NCBI RefSeq assembly: GCF_040954645.1
Contig: NC_092807.1
Location: 84,200,608-84,264,607, forward strand
Source of the DNA: Diabrotica undecimpunctata
Taxonomy: Eukaryota > Arthropoda > Insecta > Coleoptera > Chrysomelidae
Length of the DNA: 64,000 bases
Direction: 5' to 3'
The notes below the pieces were generated by a model, which ran no database searches, was not told the origin of the DNA, and saw only the letters and a program-made list of their open reading frames with translations. Numbering within the stretch: the stretch's first letter is position 1; the number at the start of each line of letters is the position of its first letter. The translations under genes were made by a program, and so were the position numbers. Shown here piece after piece: positions 1-12,775 of the stretch.

Positions 1-49
<49 letters not shown>
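1..49. repeat. (AT)n microsatellite
   Basis: Pure AT dinucleotide run at the window edge. It may extend beyond the window. Confidence 0.98.
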
Positions 50-51
<2 letters not shown>

Positions 52-317
52 GGCCAAATATATGGCCTAGGAGGACAAATTCGTTAAACTTCCCGTGCTC
101 GAATCGGTATCAATAAAGTGTTATGATCATTTCGGCCTAGCCCAGCCTCATCAGACACTTTGGGCTGATACAAATTCAAACTCGGAAAGTCCAACGAATG
201 TCTCCCAAAACTTCACTACAACAGTAGTTAGCTACAAAGGCGCCACCTGCTTTGGCGGCCGTGAACGAAAACGATATGATAATATCGTTTTCTGTATCCT
301 CTGCGCTATGCGAAATG
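50..317. other. Unassigned sequence between AT tract and hairpin
   Basis: Unique-looking sequence that opens with a small palindrome (GGCCAAATATATGGCC). One short open frame here has no recognisable motif and is not called. No function seen. Confidence 0.4.
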
Positions 318-431
318 TGTAAAAGATATAATCTTTTAGCGAAAGCCGCTATCGCTTTAGCGATAAGATAAGCGATATCGCTAGCGATATCGCTAAAGCG
401 ATAGCGGCTTTCGCTAAAAGATTATATCTTT

Positions 432-435
<4 letters not shown>
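318..435. repeat. 118-bp hairpin with 46-bp perfect arms
   Basis: Arms 318-363 and 390-435 are perfect reverse complements and begin TGTAAAAGATATAATC. The 26-bp centre holds further self-complementary AGCGATATCGCT units. An (AT)n run follows at once. It may be a small foldback element or a replication-generated inverted duplication. No coding capacity. Confidence 0.9.
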
Positions 436-507
<72 letters not shown>

Positions 508-525
508 TCTATATATATATATATA
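436..525. repeat. (AT)n microsatellite
   Basis: AT dinucleotide run with single-base interruptions, directly adjoining the hairpin at 318-435. Confidence 0.97.
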
Positions 526-1022
<497 letters not shown>

Positions 1023-1059
1023 ATACATGCGTGTCATTAGAATGGGAGACAACACCTTA

Positions 1060-1883
1060 ACCACAAGTTGGTATAGGAAACCAATGCCTCAAATAGGTTT
1101 CTCAACTACCATTCTTGTCATCCCTTTAAATACAAATTAAACCTTATTAAAGCTTTAACCTGCAGGTTGAATAGGCTAACACACCCGGTTAATCAAAGGG
1201 AATCCCTTCAACTACTCAGAAACATACTGATTGAGAATTTCTACCCATCTTCCTTTATTAATAAATACCTTTATTTACAGAGGTATGGTTCCTCATCAAA
1301 TGACATACCCAATGGTGACCAACTCAGAATAATATCAAATAATACCATTATAACACTGTTGTGTACACCTACTACTGTACTTGGGACTCCAATTACCCTC
1401 TACTCCTTTTTACCTTATTTCCCTCAAGTTACGAAAAATCTTAATAAACTATACAAACATAATAATTTACTTGTTAAAATTGCAGTTAAGAATGCCAAGA
1501 CTGTCAGAAATTCGTTTTCTAAAACAAAAACATCCTTGTCCCTCTTGGAACAAGTTAATGTCATCTATCACATACCTCGTGCTGAGTGTGACTCGTGCTA
1601 CATCTGTCAGACAGGGAGATCACTGAGAGGGCGTCTTACGACACACCGCAGTGATATTAACTTATCTAAGCATACTTGTGCTCCTGCTCAACATGCTATT
1701 AACACTAAGCATAAAGTTGACTTTAATGAAGTTAAAATTCTTGGCAATGAACGCAATCTCGTAAAAAGGCAGTTTTTGGAAATGTGTTCGGTACTTAAAC
1801 ACCCTAAGGCTCTGAATAAGAGAACGGACATTAGTAACTTGAGCCAAATCTATCATGCATTAATATTGCAGAATAAGGCTTAA
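1060..1883 (+). pseudogene. Penelope-like element, 3' part (RT end plus GIY-YIG endonuclease)
   Basis: Remnant of a Penelope-like retroelement polyprotein, which fuses reverse transcriptase to a GIY-YIG endonuclease. The sequence first reads TSWYRKPMP. After a one-base frameshift near 1086 it reads ASNRFLNYHSCHP and then stays open from 1086 to the stop at 1881-1883. The endonuclease module is visible at about 1562-1660 as VIYHIP..CDSCYICQTGRSL..R...H. The family normally has YIG followed by QTGRSL; here the glycine is a cysteine, so catalysis is doubtful. Most of the RT is absent, and the fragment starts just after an (AT)n run, so it is 5'-truncated. Family assignment is from motif recognition; loss of function is inferred from the shift and the Gly change. 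Confidence 0.8.
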
Positions 1884-2041
1884 TTTGTGTTATTTTTACT
1901 TTCAAACTGTCCCCGAGGGTATGTGTTTATAAATATTTTCACTATTTAAATAAATTTAAATAAAATAAGATAATTTTCTTAATTTACTTCACTTATAAAG
2001 ATTGATATTCAACTAATATTTTATTGATTCATTTAACAATG

Positions 2042-2042
<1 letters not shown>

Positions 2043-2106
<64 letters not shown>
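2043..2106. repeat. (AT)n microsatellite abutting BEL LTR
   Basis: AT run ending TGTGTG exactly where the first BEL LTR begins (TGTTCC). Another AT run begins right after the distal LTR at 10143, so the element probably landed inside an AT tract. Confidence 0.95.
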
Positions 2107-2109
<3 letters not shown>

Positions 2110-2709
2110 TCCAGAAATGAACGTATCATTTTAAAATATAAAATAAAAATATAGTTCTTTACACTTTTCTTAGTGTAGAATAAGTAAAATATTCACTAAT
2201 ATGAAGTTTGCTCGGGATACCCGACTTATTGGCGCCACAGCCTCTTAAATAGTTTTCACACCTAAATACAAGAGGGGTAATCTTCACTTAAAGTTCGCAT
2301 TAAGTAGTATTATCAGTTCGTTCTCACACGCCCTTGAGGCATGTGCACTTTAAAACACTCTCAATTCATATATAAAATATTTCTCTACGCCGAAATCGGG
2401 CATTTTTCTCATAAATACGGTTTTCTCTTTTACGTGTGATAAAGAAAGAATTATTTGATATTGTACTGTCAGCTACGTCCGTATTGAGGCTTGTTTACTC
2501 TAAAAATAGTTAATTATAAGTCGATAAACTAAAGGTGATTTTATTTCTCTGGAGTTATATTTGCTCACATTAACAATCCTTATCCTTCAACGGTCACTGA
2601 AGAACCAAACCTATGGAGATACATCCACTCACAAGTCCTTTGAAGTAAGGCTTGGAATCAAAAGATTTCCAACCCTCGAATGTAGGGATCCAGTTACAAG
2701 GCCCCCACA
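2107..2709 (+). repeat. BEL LTR, extra upstream copy
   Basis: 603 bp, TG...CA. At about 2484-2508 its sequence (GTCCGTATTGAGGC) differs from the two LTRs of the full element (GGTCGTTTTGAACC) and resembles the LTR of the minus-strand copy at 61.6-62.2 kb. It therefore probably came from another family member. Confidence 0.9.
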
Positions 2710-2722
2710 TTTCGTGGTTCTA
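2710..2722 (+). other. 13-bp inter-LTR remnant
   Basis: TTTCGTGGTTCTA matches the first 13 internal bases after the next LTR (TTTCGTGGTCCTA) except for one base. Its last bases TCTA also match those preceding the 3' LTR. This fits an element whose interior was lost between short homologies. Confidence 0.7.
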
Positions 2723-3325
2723 TGTTCCAGAAATGAACATATCATTTTAAAATATAAAATAAAAATATAGTTCTTTATACTTTTCTTAGTGTAGAATAAG
2801 TAAAATATTCACTAATATGAAGTTTGCTCGGGATACCCGACTCATTGGCGCCACAGCCTCTTAAATAGTTTTCACACCTAAATACAAGAGGGGTAATCTT
2901 CACTTAAAGTTCGCATCAAGTAGTATTATCAGTTCGTTCTCACACGCCCTTGAGGCATGTGCATTTTAAAACACTCTCAATTCATATATAAAATATTTCT
3001 CTACGCCGAAATCGGGCAGTTTTTCTCATAAATACGGTTTTCTCTTTTACGTGTGATAAAGAAAGAATTATTTGATATTGTACTGTCAGCTACGGTCGTT
3101 TTGAACCTCTTTACTCTAAAAATAGTTAATTACAAGTCGATAAACTAAAGGTGATTTTATTTCTCTGGAGTTATATTTGCTCACATTAACAATCCTTATC
3201 CTTCAACGGTCACTGAAGAACCAAACCTATGGAGATACATCTACTCACAAGTCCTTTGAAGTAAGGCTTGGAATCAAAAGATTTCTAACCCTCGAATGTA
3301 GGGATCCAGTTACAAGGCTCCCACA
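2723..3325 (+). repeat. BEL 5' LTR of the full element
   Basis: 603 bp, TG...CA. It differs from the 3' LTR at 9541-10143 at roughly eight positions by eye (for example CTTTATACTT versus CTTTACACTT, and CATCTACTC versus CATCCACTC). Confidence 0.92.
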
Positions 3326-3907
3326 TTTCGTGGTCCTATCGAGCACAGATTATTTGATGAAACAGGACTGAAGAAAGAAAAGGATTACACACGCCGGAGA
3401 GCAACAGGAAGAAAGAATAATGGTTTCTCGTCCCTAGAAAAAAGATTGCACAAGTTGACCTTCGTTCAAGATTAGACACGTGTTTTGTGAAAAGTGCGTT
3501 ATGTGCTGGTAAGCGACAGCGGTAATTAAATTGGATACTTGAAAAACATTTGGTGAGGTTAAAACTCTTTCTATATATTTCTATAGTCACTGCATGCACA
3601 CATTTATATTTGGTAGATATTTGTCTCGACTTTTATTTGTTTATTCATATTTATATTAACTAATGGCTTTGATTTGACAACAGATCTTTCTTCTCAATAT
3701 CGCTAAAGATAGCTGACAATTATTTATTATACAGATTGTCTCACAGCCCGCTCTCAAGAAAAATATTTATTTATCACTCTAGTAAAAATACTCTATTAAA
3801 ATTAAAATCGCGTCTTAGTTGAAAAAGACATTTACACTAAACAAAATCATTCACTCTTATTTCTCGCTCAGCATATATTTGCAAATAAATTCACTTTTAA
3901 ATAAAAA
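3326..3907 (+). other. BEL leader / 5' untranslated region
   Basis: Internal sequence between the 5' LTR and the gag start. The primer-binding site should begin at or just after 3326 (TTTCGTGGTCCTATCGAGC), but I could not assign a tRNA to it. The same leader is present in the minus-strand copy at about 61050-61631, so it belongs to the element. Confidence 0.7.
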
Positions 3908-6900
3908 ATGGAAGCTTTAAAGAAAAAGCGCAAATCACTTAAAGCATCAATTACACGTATCTCAGAATGGTTTATAGCCAATAAAGATACAGAAAACGAA
4001 ATACTTGATTTTGAAAATAGGAAAGAAAAACTTTTTAATTTTTTCACACAATATGAACAAATTCAATTAGAAATCGAACAGACTGATGACAGCGACCAAC
4101 AATCAGCTGATCGAGCAAATGTTGAAGAAAAATACTTCAACACACTCAAAGGTTTGCAAAGAAAAATAATAGAATTAAATTGAACAGAAAATAAAGTACC
4201 TAGCTCAAATAATAATGCTGTTTCCAGTGCGAGGCTGCCTGAAATTAGCATGAAAACCTTTACCGGAAATTTCTCAGAATTCAATGAATTCTTTCAACTA
4301 TTTGAAACTCTGATCACAAATAATTCAAGTTTAAATAATGTACAAAAGTTTATATATTTAAAATCCTTCCTCAAAGGAGAACCTTTAAACTTAATTAGCA
4401 GTATCGAAGTAGTAGATGCAAATTTTGCTATCGCTATAAAAACCCTAAAAGAAAGATATGATGACAAATCACGAGTGATTAGTACTCTTATAAAAAAGCT
4501 GTTAAAGTCTCAATCTCTAGTTAAATGCACTCCTCAGGTACTAAGAGATTTTCTTGTACACACAAAGCAAACGCTTCAAGCTCTTAGTAATCTCGAAGTT
4601 CCAATTGAACATTGGGACCTCCTTTTAATAGAAATATTTTTAGAAAAAATAGATTTTGCTTCTCACAAGGCTTTTGAATATGAAGTAGGTTCTAAGAATG
4701 TTCCAACACTCAAACAATTTTTTGAATTTCTAGAAAAAAGATGTGATGTTTTAGAGAAACTTAATTACACTGAAACTCAGTCAAAGTTTAATAATAAAGT
4801 CACTCGAAAAACTGCTCATATCTCCACTATAAATAATAATAAATCTAGCTATGAAAATTGCATATTTTGTAAACAAACTGGTCATAAAATATATCAGTGT
4901 AACTTATTTAAAGACACAAATTCTCGAGAAAGGTTTAATTTTGTAAAGCAAGCACAGCTTTGCAGAAACTGTTTTGGCACTAAGCATTTTACTGATAAAT
5001 GCATCTCTAAATACACATGTAAAATTTGCAATAAAAGGCACAATACACTTCTGCATGAAGAAAATCATTTTTCTCACACTCATGAAAATAATGTATTCTC
5101 TCCCACTCGAAGCAATCAAAGTGCTTCAAATTCACATGATGGTAATCAAAGTCACGCCAATAGACAACAATCACGCTTTAATGCACCACAAACCTCTCAG
5201 TCGTCCGCAAGTATACAGGGTGATTCACAAACTCGCCATAGTGCACCACATATCTCTCAAAGTCATTTTCATGCTCCTCAAAGGAGTAATAATGCCCAAG
5301 TTACTCAAAGAATTAATTGTCCACATTCATATAATGAATCACCAAACACTTCTACTCACTTTAGCACTCAAACAAATGAAAATTGTCTACTCTCAGACAC
5401 GCAAAGTCAAAATTCATCTTGCATCTCTTCTCTCTCAACTTTCAATCCAAAAAACGAAGTTTTGCTAGCCACAGCGCTGGTAACAATTTACTCTAAAAGT
5501 GGACAACCTGTACACGCAAGATGTCTTCTCGATAATGGATCTCAATCGAGCTTTGCAACAAAAGATTTAGTAAATAAACTAAATTACTCTACCACTAATA
5601 AAAGATTACAAATTTCCACAATCCCTCAAAATTGTTCCATCTCAAATGAAATGGTAAACATTGAATTTTTCCCATATAAAAACAATGATATGAAATTTGA
5701 AGTATCATGTGCAGTTTTGGATAATATTACGTGTAAAATACCTCAGGTACCTCTAGATCGTAGCAAAATAAAAATACCAGCTGGCATAAAGCTTAGTGAT
5801 CCCTCTTACTCCTCCCCAGGGAGAATCTATCTCTTATTAGGTGCAGAAATTTACTGTGATCTATTAAAGGATGGTTTAATTCATATTGGAGCAGGTCTTC
5901 CAGTGCTTCAAAACACTCATTTAGGATATGTCATGTTCGGTAAACTATCTCCACAAGTTTCATCTAAGAAAAAGATGCACTCTCACTCAAACTGTAACTA
6001 TTCACACTCGAATCATATTTCTTTATTTGTTCAATCTCACACTGAATAAGAAAATATAAATAATCTTCTCCAAAGGTTTTGGGACATTGAAGAAGTTCCC
6101 GAAATAAAGCGTTTAAGTCCTGATGATGAAAAGGCTGAGAAAATATTTAAAGCCACAACACAAATCCTACCGAATGGACAGTTCCAAGTAGATTTACCCC
6201 TATGCACGCCTAATGAAAATAATAAATTGGGCGACTCTTTCCAAATGGCGCGAAGGCGATTTCTAAATTTGGAGAACAAATTCTCAAAAAATGATTCTCT
6301 TTACAAACAATATAAATCTTTTATATACGAGTATGTTGAATTAGGACATGCAAAATATGTTCCGTTATCTCTGCAGAATGTACACTCAGAAAACAAATAT
6401 TTCTTGCCTCACCACAGTGTAGAAAAAGACACTTCTCTCACAACTCGTTTGCGCGTAGTTTTTGACGCATCCTTGAAAACCACTTCTGGTTTTAGTCTTA
6501 ATGATATTATGTTAAAGGGTTATACCACACAACCAGAACTATTTGACACTTTAGTCAATTTTAGACTCTTTAAGTATGTGTTCACATCTGATATAAAAAA
6601 GATGTTTAGACAAATCAGAATTAACCCCAACCAAACTTTCTTATTAAATATTTTGTGGCGCAACTCTCCCTCGGAGCCGTTAAAATGTATACAATTGGAA
6701 ACGGTTACCTATGGAACGAAACCAGCTACCTTCCTTAGTACACGATGTTTAATTGAACTCGCAAACGTGCATAAGGAGGAATATTCTCTCGCTCATGATA
6801 TGCTCATTCATTTTTGCTATATTGATGACATACTATATGGTACAAATAGTATTGAAACACTCACACTTGCGCATGAGCAAATCACTGCGCTGCTACAAAA

Positions 6901-9397
6901 GGCAGGCATATCTCTTCACAAATGGTGTTCAAATTCACCACAGTTTTTAGAAAATATTTCACAATTTTCAACTGATTCTACGTATGTCATATCTCTAGAA
7001 AATCATTCCAATAAAATATTAGGTCTTTGTTGGGACTCTAAATTAGATAGTTTCTCTATTTCAGTACCAGAAATCGAAATAAAAGATTCCTACACTAAGA
7101 GACAAGTGCTCTCGATAATCGCAAGTTTTTTCGACCCCAAGGGATTAATTAATCCAGTAATAGTAACTGCAAAAATAATAATGCAAAAAATTTGGCTTTC
7201 AAAAATTCAGTGGAATGAAAGTTTAGACTCTACACTCTTAAATGAATGGTTAAATTTTCTCAAACATATTTCAGCACTAAAACATTTAAAAATTCACAGA
7301 CCTTTTTTTATTGAAAATTATATATGTAGTATACAAATACACGCATTTTCCGACGCTAGTGAAAAGGCATACGCCAGCTGCATATATATTAGAGTGACTT
7401 ATAGCTCAAGAAATGTCTCTTCCACACTCATCACCTCTAAAAGTAGGGTAGCTCCAATAAAAACATTAACTTTACCTAAGTTAGAACTTATGGGTGCTGT
7501 TTTATGCAGCAAACTCACTAAAAGAATAGTTGAAATTCTAAATAATAAATTAACTCAAATAGACTCAATAAACTGCTGGACGGACTCAGAAATCGTACTT
7601 GCTTGGTTAGGCTCACATAGCTCGAGATGGTCACAGTTTGTTGCAAATAGAGTTTCTGAAATACAAGGAAACCCACAATTTAAGTGGCGATATATAAAGT
7701 CAAAACAAAACCCCGCAGATATTGCGTCAAGAGGCATGTCTGCTCCTGAACTTCTAAACTCAAAATTTTGGTTTCAAGGTCCCTCATTTCTACTTAATTA
7801 TGACTTAGATTTAACTTCTTATGATTTAAAACCAAATGTAAGTAAAATACCCAAGGAAAAGAAAATAGTTCATCTAGCACAAGAAAGTCCAATAAGTTTT
7901 ATTGAAAATTTATCTCTCAAATTTTCAAACTTCTCAAAACTACAACGCAGTATCACACTTATTCTCAGGTACATTCACAATTTCAAGTTTCCAAATGAAA
8001 AATATGTTGGACCCTTCTCTGTTTCAGAATTAAAAAATGCTGAAAATTTAATAATAAAACTTTTGCAAAAGGCACACTTTTTTCGAGAATTTTCTTGTCT
8101 TAAAAATAAGGAGATAATTTCAAATAGAACAATTTTAAAACTCAACCCATTCATAGATAATCAGCAAATGATTCGTGTAGGTGGTCGTCTAAGGTACTCA
8201 GACGTCCCATATGAACAAAAGTACCCATTACTTCTACCCTCTCATAATCACATAGTAAAATTAATGCTGCATAGAGAACATATAAGATTATGTCATGCAG
8301 GCCCTCAAAATACTCTTTCCAATTTTCGTTTAAGATATTGGTGTCTAAATGGTCTCAAAGAAACTAAAAGAATAATTAATAAATGTCATGATTGTTTTAA
8401 ATTTAAAGCAAAGACAACCACACAGTTAATGGCTGATTTACCACGGGAACGTTCATGTTTCTCCCCTCCATTTACCAATGTTGCTCTAGACTTTGGTGGT
8501 CCATTTTTTATAAAAAGCTCCAATTTAAGAAAGGCTCCAAAAATAAAATCCTACATAGCGTTGTTCGTATGTATGGTTACTCGTGCAGTGCACATCGAAT
8601 TAGTCACAGGTCTCTCTATCGAAAGTTTCTTACTTGCTTTAAAAAAATTCATCAGTAGGAAAGGCTGTCCACAAATTATCTACTCAGATAACGCCACTAA
8701 TTTTCTAGGAGCTAGAAATCAGTTGAGGGAAGTTGCACTATTTCTTAAACAAAAGGAAACCTCTAAGTCCATATTCAATTTTCTCCCCTCTTCTGAAATC
8801 CAATGGAAATTTATTGTAGCCCATTCTCCGCATTATGGTGGAATTTGGGAGGCAGCCATAAAAAGTGCCAAATATCACATTTTAAAGCTTTTAGGCAATA
8901 CCACTTTAACTTTTAAAGCCTTTAGCACAGTTCTCGCACAAATAGAAGCAGTACTAAACTCACGCCCTCTTTGTGCTATGTCAAATGATCCAAATGACTT
9001 TAACACATTGTCTCCAGGACATTTCCTAATAGGAAAACCAATTACGTCATTTCCTGAAGAGATAGTGACGGAAATACCTGACAATAAATTAACAATTTGG
9101 CAAAACTACATAAAGATTCAGCAATCATTTGCCAAACGCTGGAAAATTGATTACCTTAATCAACTTCAGAATCGCCCCAAGTGGTTAACACCACAGAAGA
9201 ATCTTAAAGTTAACGACTTAGTTCTATTAAAGGAAGATAAAGTTCCACCCCTACACTGGCCATTGGCAAGAATTGTTGAATTGATTACTGGTAAGTACGA
9301 TAAGGTCCGTAGTGTTAAAATAAAGACTAGAGATGGATATTTTAACAGACCCATTACAAAACTCTGTCCTCTTCCTGTGGACAAAGTAGAAAATTAA
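3908..9397 (+). pseudogene. BEL/Pao gag-pol polyprotein, interrupted by two stops
   Basis: One reading frame of 1,829 codons from ATG 3908, broken by TGA at 4181-4183 and TAA at 6047-6049. The second copy reads through both places (Leu and Glu), so these are mutations. Domains by residue: coiled gag N-terminus; DUF1759-like core near 114-230; CCHC/Cys-rich knuckles from about 318 (CIFCKQTGHKIYQC); aspartic protease at about 538 (CLLDNGSQSSF); reverse transcriptase with YIDD at 971-974; RNase H starting with Asp1149 (FSDAS); integrase zinc-binding H/C region, then catalytic Asp1528, Asp1594 and Glu1648. The C-terminus is complete. It would act in cytoplasmic particles and then in nuclear integration. 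Apart from the two stops the frame is intact, so decay is recent. Confidence 0.93.
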
Positions 9398-9540
9398 AAT
9401 TTTAAATTTTGTCACATTTATATGTATTACTCTAGTTTAGGAATAGTTATTTCTTAAATTACATTTAAGTTAAGTTTGCTTACTTTCTCAAATCACTCTT
9501 TCTTTCGTTTTGAAGTAAATACTTCAACGCGGGCAGTCTA
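9398..9540 (+). other. BEL 3' untranslated region
   Basis: Between the gag-pol stop and the 3' LTR. No classical polypurine tract is obvious; the bases before the LTR are GCGGGCAGTCTA. Confidence 0.6.
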
Positions 9541-10140
9541 TGATCCAGAAATGAACATATCATTTTAAAATATAAAATAAAAATATAGTTCTTTACACTT
9601 TTCTTAGTGTAGAATAAGTAAAATATTCACTAATATGAAGTTTGCTCGGGATACCCGACTTATTGGCGCCACAGCCTCTTAAATAGTTTTCACACCTAAA
9701 TACAAGAGGGGTAATCTTCACTTAAAGTTCGTATCAAGTAGTATTATCAGTTCGTTCTCACACGCCCTTGAGGCATGTGCATTTTAAAACACTCTCAATT
9801 CATATATAAAATATTTCTCTACGCCGAAATCGGGCATTTTTTCTCATAAATACGGTTTTCTCTTTTACGTGTGATAAAGAAAGAATTATTTGATATTGTA
9901 CTGTCAGCTACGGTCGTTTTGAACCTCTTTACTCTAAAAATAGTTAATTACAAGTCGATAAACTAAAGGTGATTTTATTTCTCTGGAGTTATATTTGCTC
10001 ACATTAACAATCCTTATCCTTCAACGGTGACTGAAGAACCAAACCTATGGAGATACATCCACTCACAAGTCCTTTGAAGTAAGGCTTGGAATCAAAAGAT
10101 TTCCAACCCTCGAATGTAGGGATCCAGTTACAAGGCTCCC

Positions 10141-10143
<3 letters not shown>
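9541..10143 (+). repeat. BEL 3' LTR
   Basis: 603 bp, beginning TGATCC instead of TGTTCC and ending CCCACA. Immediately followed by an (AT)n run. Confidence 0.92.

Positions 10144-10193
<50 letters not shown>
10144..10193. repeat. (AT)n microsatellite
   Basis: AT run directly after the BEL 3' LTR. It is the partner of the tract at 2043-2106. Confidence 0.96.
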
Positions 10194-10199
<6 letters not shown>

Positions 10200-10976
10200 A
10201 TTTTTGATTAAATAGTTTGGTAAAATTTTTAAATTAATATGATTCATAGAATCCTTATTAATTTCTCAGTTCCAAATTTTTATGAACCTTAGACTGTTGG
10301 AAGTTGAATTAAATTTGCACCATGTAACTGGCCAACCTGCTACAACTGAGACAATTATAATAATATATGATATGTAGGGATCGACCTCACTTGTTTGTTC
10401 TTTTTCTCCGAGCTATTTCCTTAGGAGAAAATGTTGTTCTCAAACATCTTTTTTATTTCATTAATGGTTCGTACAAACAAGGTTTTCACCTACTTTTTCA
10501 TTTTTTTTAAACTTACCGCTTTACTGCACTAGCGGTTGGTAAATCGCCTTGTTGCTTGTCATGTTTTGACATCAACGACACTGTCTTTTAACGTGATAGC
10601 TAAGTGGATCTCTAATGGGCTCCCATTTGCCGGGTGCCTCCTGAAAGTATTGGAAGCTTTTTGTAGTACCTTCATTACATATTTTATAATATTAATATAA
10701 TTATTAACTCTTAATCATTTCAATAATGTTACCTAAAGTAAAAATTAAATTAAATTTATAACGATATATTATTTGCCTACCTCAGGGTAAGATCATGGGG
10801 GTAGAAGATTGGACAAAGAAACTAAAGGGGTTAAGAAAGGGCAAGCAAAACAATCGTTACTTATGCGAACGACACTCAGGGGGTTGTTGGAGAGCTGGGG
10901 TCGTGGATAAGTAAATGGCAAGGGGGTTGAGATTGGGGCAGCTACAAAAAAAATGAAACAAAGGGGTTATAGGTTA
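10194..10976. repeat. Old interspersed repeat, copy A, left part, with unassigned flank
   Basis: 10194-10770 shows nothing recognisable. About 10780-10960 (GGTAAG...GTTGGAGAGCTGGGGTCGTGG ATAAGTA) is similar to 32107-32180 (GGTTGGAGAGCTGGGTCGTAAATAAGTA), and the similarity resumes after the inserted element at about 13470. No protein coding seen. Confidence 0.55.
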
Positions 10977-10998
10977 TTCCACGAATATACGACTGTTT
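10976..10998 (+). repeat. Left terminal inverted repeat of Tc1/mariner-like element
   Basis: ATTCCACGAATATACGACTG plus TTT: a 23-bp perfect reverse complement of 13435-13457. A TA at 10975-10976 may be the target dinucleotide; on the right it appears as TG. Confidence 0.9.
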
Positions 10999-11678
10999 GG
11001 GATTATTGCAACAACGAATATTTTACTGTGCAAGTAGAAGTATGAAAGTAAATTGGTCTAATTATTATTCCAATAAAAAGGGTCTACTGTTAGTATGACA
11101 TCTGAACTAAAATTATTTCAGTTAAAAGGTGTTCAGATAGACGCAAAATTTATTGTGACATTTAATCCGAAAATAACAAAAAATTTTACGCAAACGCTTA
11201 TTTTTACGCAAATGTGTTCATCAGACATTTGGGTTAAATTTCGGTGAAATGTATACACCAAAGGGGCGTGCCGGGTTTCGTTGATATTACACTATTTTAT
11301 TACTTTATTAGGTACTACAACTGTAATAAAAATAAATGTACTATTTTTAATATAAATGAAAAGAAATTGGCAGAACGATGGTTCAGAAACCAGAAAAAGA
11401 ATCTATATAATATTTTACTTTGTTAGTTTTAAATATTTGTTTACTTTGAGTGGATGTACTCTTAAAAGTTCCGAAAGTAACGGGTATAACATACCGGCTA
11501 TTGATAGTTAAAGTACCGAGTGGTTACAGATATTAAAAAGTAACAAAAATTTACATACAGTTTCATATATCGCCGACTGATTTTAGTTTTAAAAACCGTC
11601 CATATAGAGGTTTCCGGTGAAGAGAGGTGTCCGTTAAGAGGGAGTTTAGTGTAGTGTATTTGTTTATTGAAGCCAAAA

Positions 11679-12603
11679 ATGCCGAGACGTGTTTTAGATG
11701 TAGACAACTTTATATTTAATGTACTTTCTTATTTACTGCTGAGAAAACATAAACGTGGGTGTGATGCACTCTGTATTAGTGAAACAAAATTAAAGTCGGT
11801 TTTGCAAAAAGCAAAAAAAGTGGACAAAGTGAACAAAATGTCGCACAATATAAATCTCGCCGACAACCAAAGACTATAGATCTTCCCGAAGGTTGCAAAT
11901 TTGAAATCCGTGAGACAATATATAAAATGCGCGAAAAGAAAGAACATGTTTCTTTAGATTCAGTGCTACAAAAATTAAAAGACAAAAATATATTTGAAAT
12001 TTCCAGAACAAGTCTCTAGAGAGTTTTAAGACAGATTGGCTTTAAGTTCAAAAAGGAAGACAATACAAAGGCTTTGTGTGAAAGAGCTAGTGTTGTTCAC
12101 ATGTTCACTAGAATAGAATTTTTATGAAATTATAACAAATTTTAAAAAAGAATGTTCTTCCTTCGTTTATTTAGACGAAAACATGGATTTTTGCTAAAGG
12201 CGGTATCAAACAAATTTGGCAGGACGAGAGCATAATATCCATAAAACACATCGATAATGAGGGAAAGAGATATATTATAGTGCATGCAGGTGGAAAACAT
12301 GGTTTTATTGCTGGAGCAGATCTTGTGTTTTCTTTAAAATCAAAATCAGCCGATTATCAGGACAATATAAATACGGAGATGTTTGTAAAATGGTTGATAG
12401 AAAAACTGTTACCAAGTTTACATGATCCATCCGTTATAGTACTGGATAATGCTGCGTACCATTCGGAAATTTTAAATAAGCAACCAACAAACACCTGGAC
12501 CGTAGATAAAATAAAAGAATGGTTAACAATTGAACATATTACATTTCCTCAATACTGTTTTAAGCCTCAATTACTAACGTTAGCTAAAAGTCATGCATAA
12601 TCA

Positions 12604-12665
<62 letters not shown>

Positions 12666-12679
12666 TAGTGGACGAAATT

Positions 12680-12775
<96 letters not shown>

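Larger units (their letters stand above)
2107..10143 (+). mobile_element. BEL/Pao LTR retrotransposon, copy 1, with three LTRs
   Basis: The arrangement is LTR (2107-2709), 13 bp, LTR (2723-3325), leader, gag-pol, LTR (9541-10143). Each LTR is 603 bp, starts TG and ends CCCACA. BEL/Pao is assigned from the gag-pol domain set: a DUF1759-like gag, zinc knuckles, an aspartic protease, RT-RNase H and integrase in a single frame. Two in-frame stops make it non-autonomous as it stands. The extra upstream LTR belongs to a slightly different sequence variant than the other two. A second, truncated relative lies on the minus strand at 58.1-62.2 kb. Confidence 0.92.

Noticed and set aside
95..322. 75-codon frame near the window start
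   Set aside because: No ATG, motif or conserved context; runs into the hairpin.
2561..2770. 69-codon frame repeated at 3177
   Set aside because: It lies in the BEL LTR and is repeated only because the LTR is.
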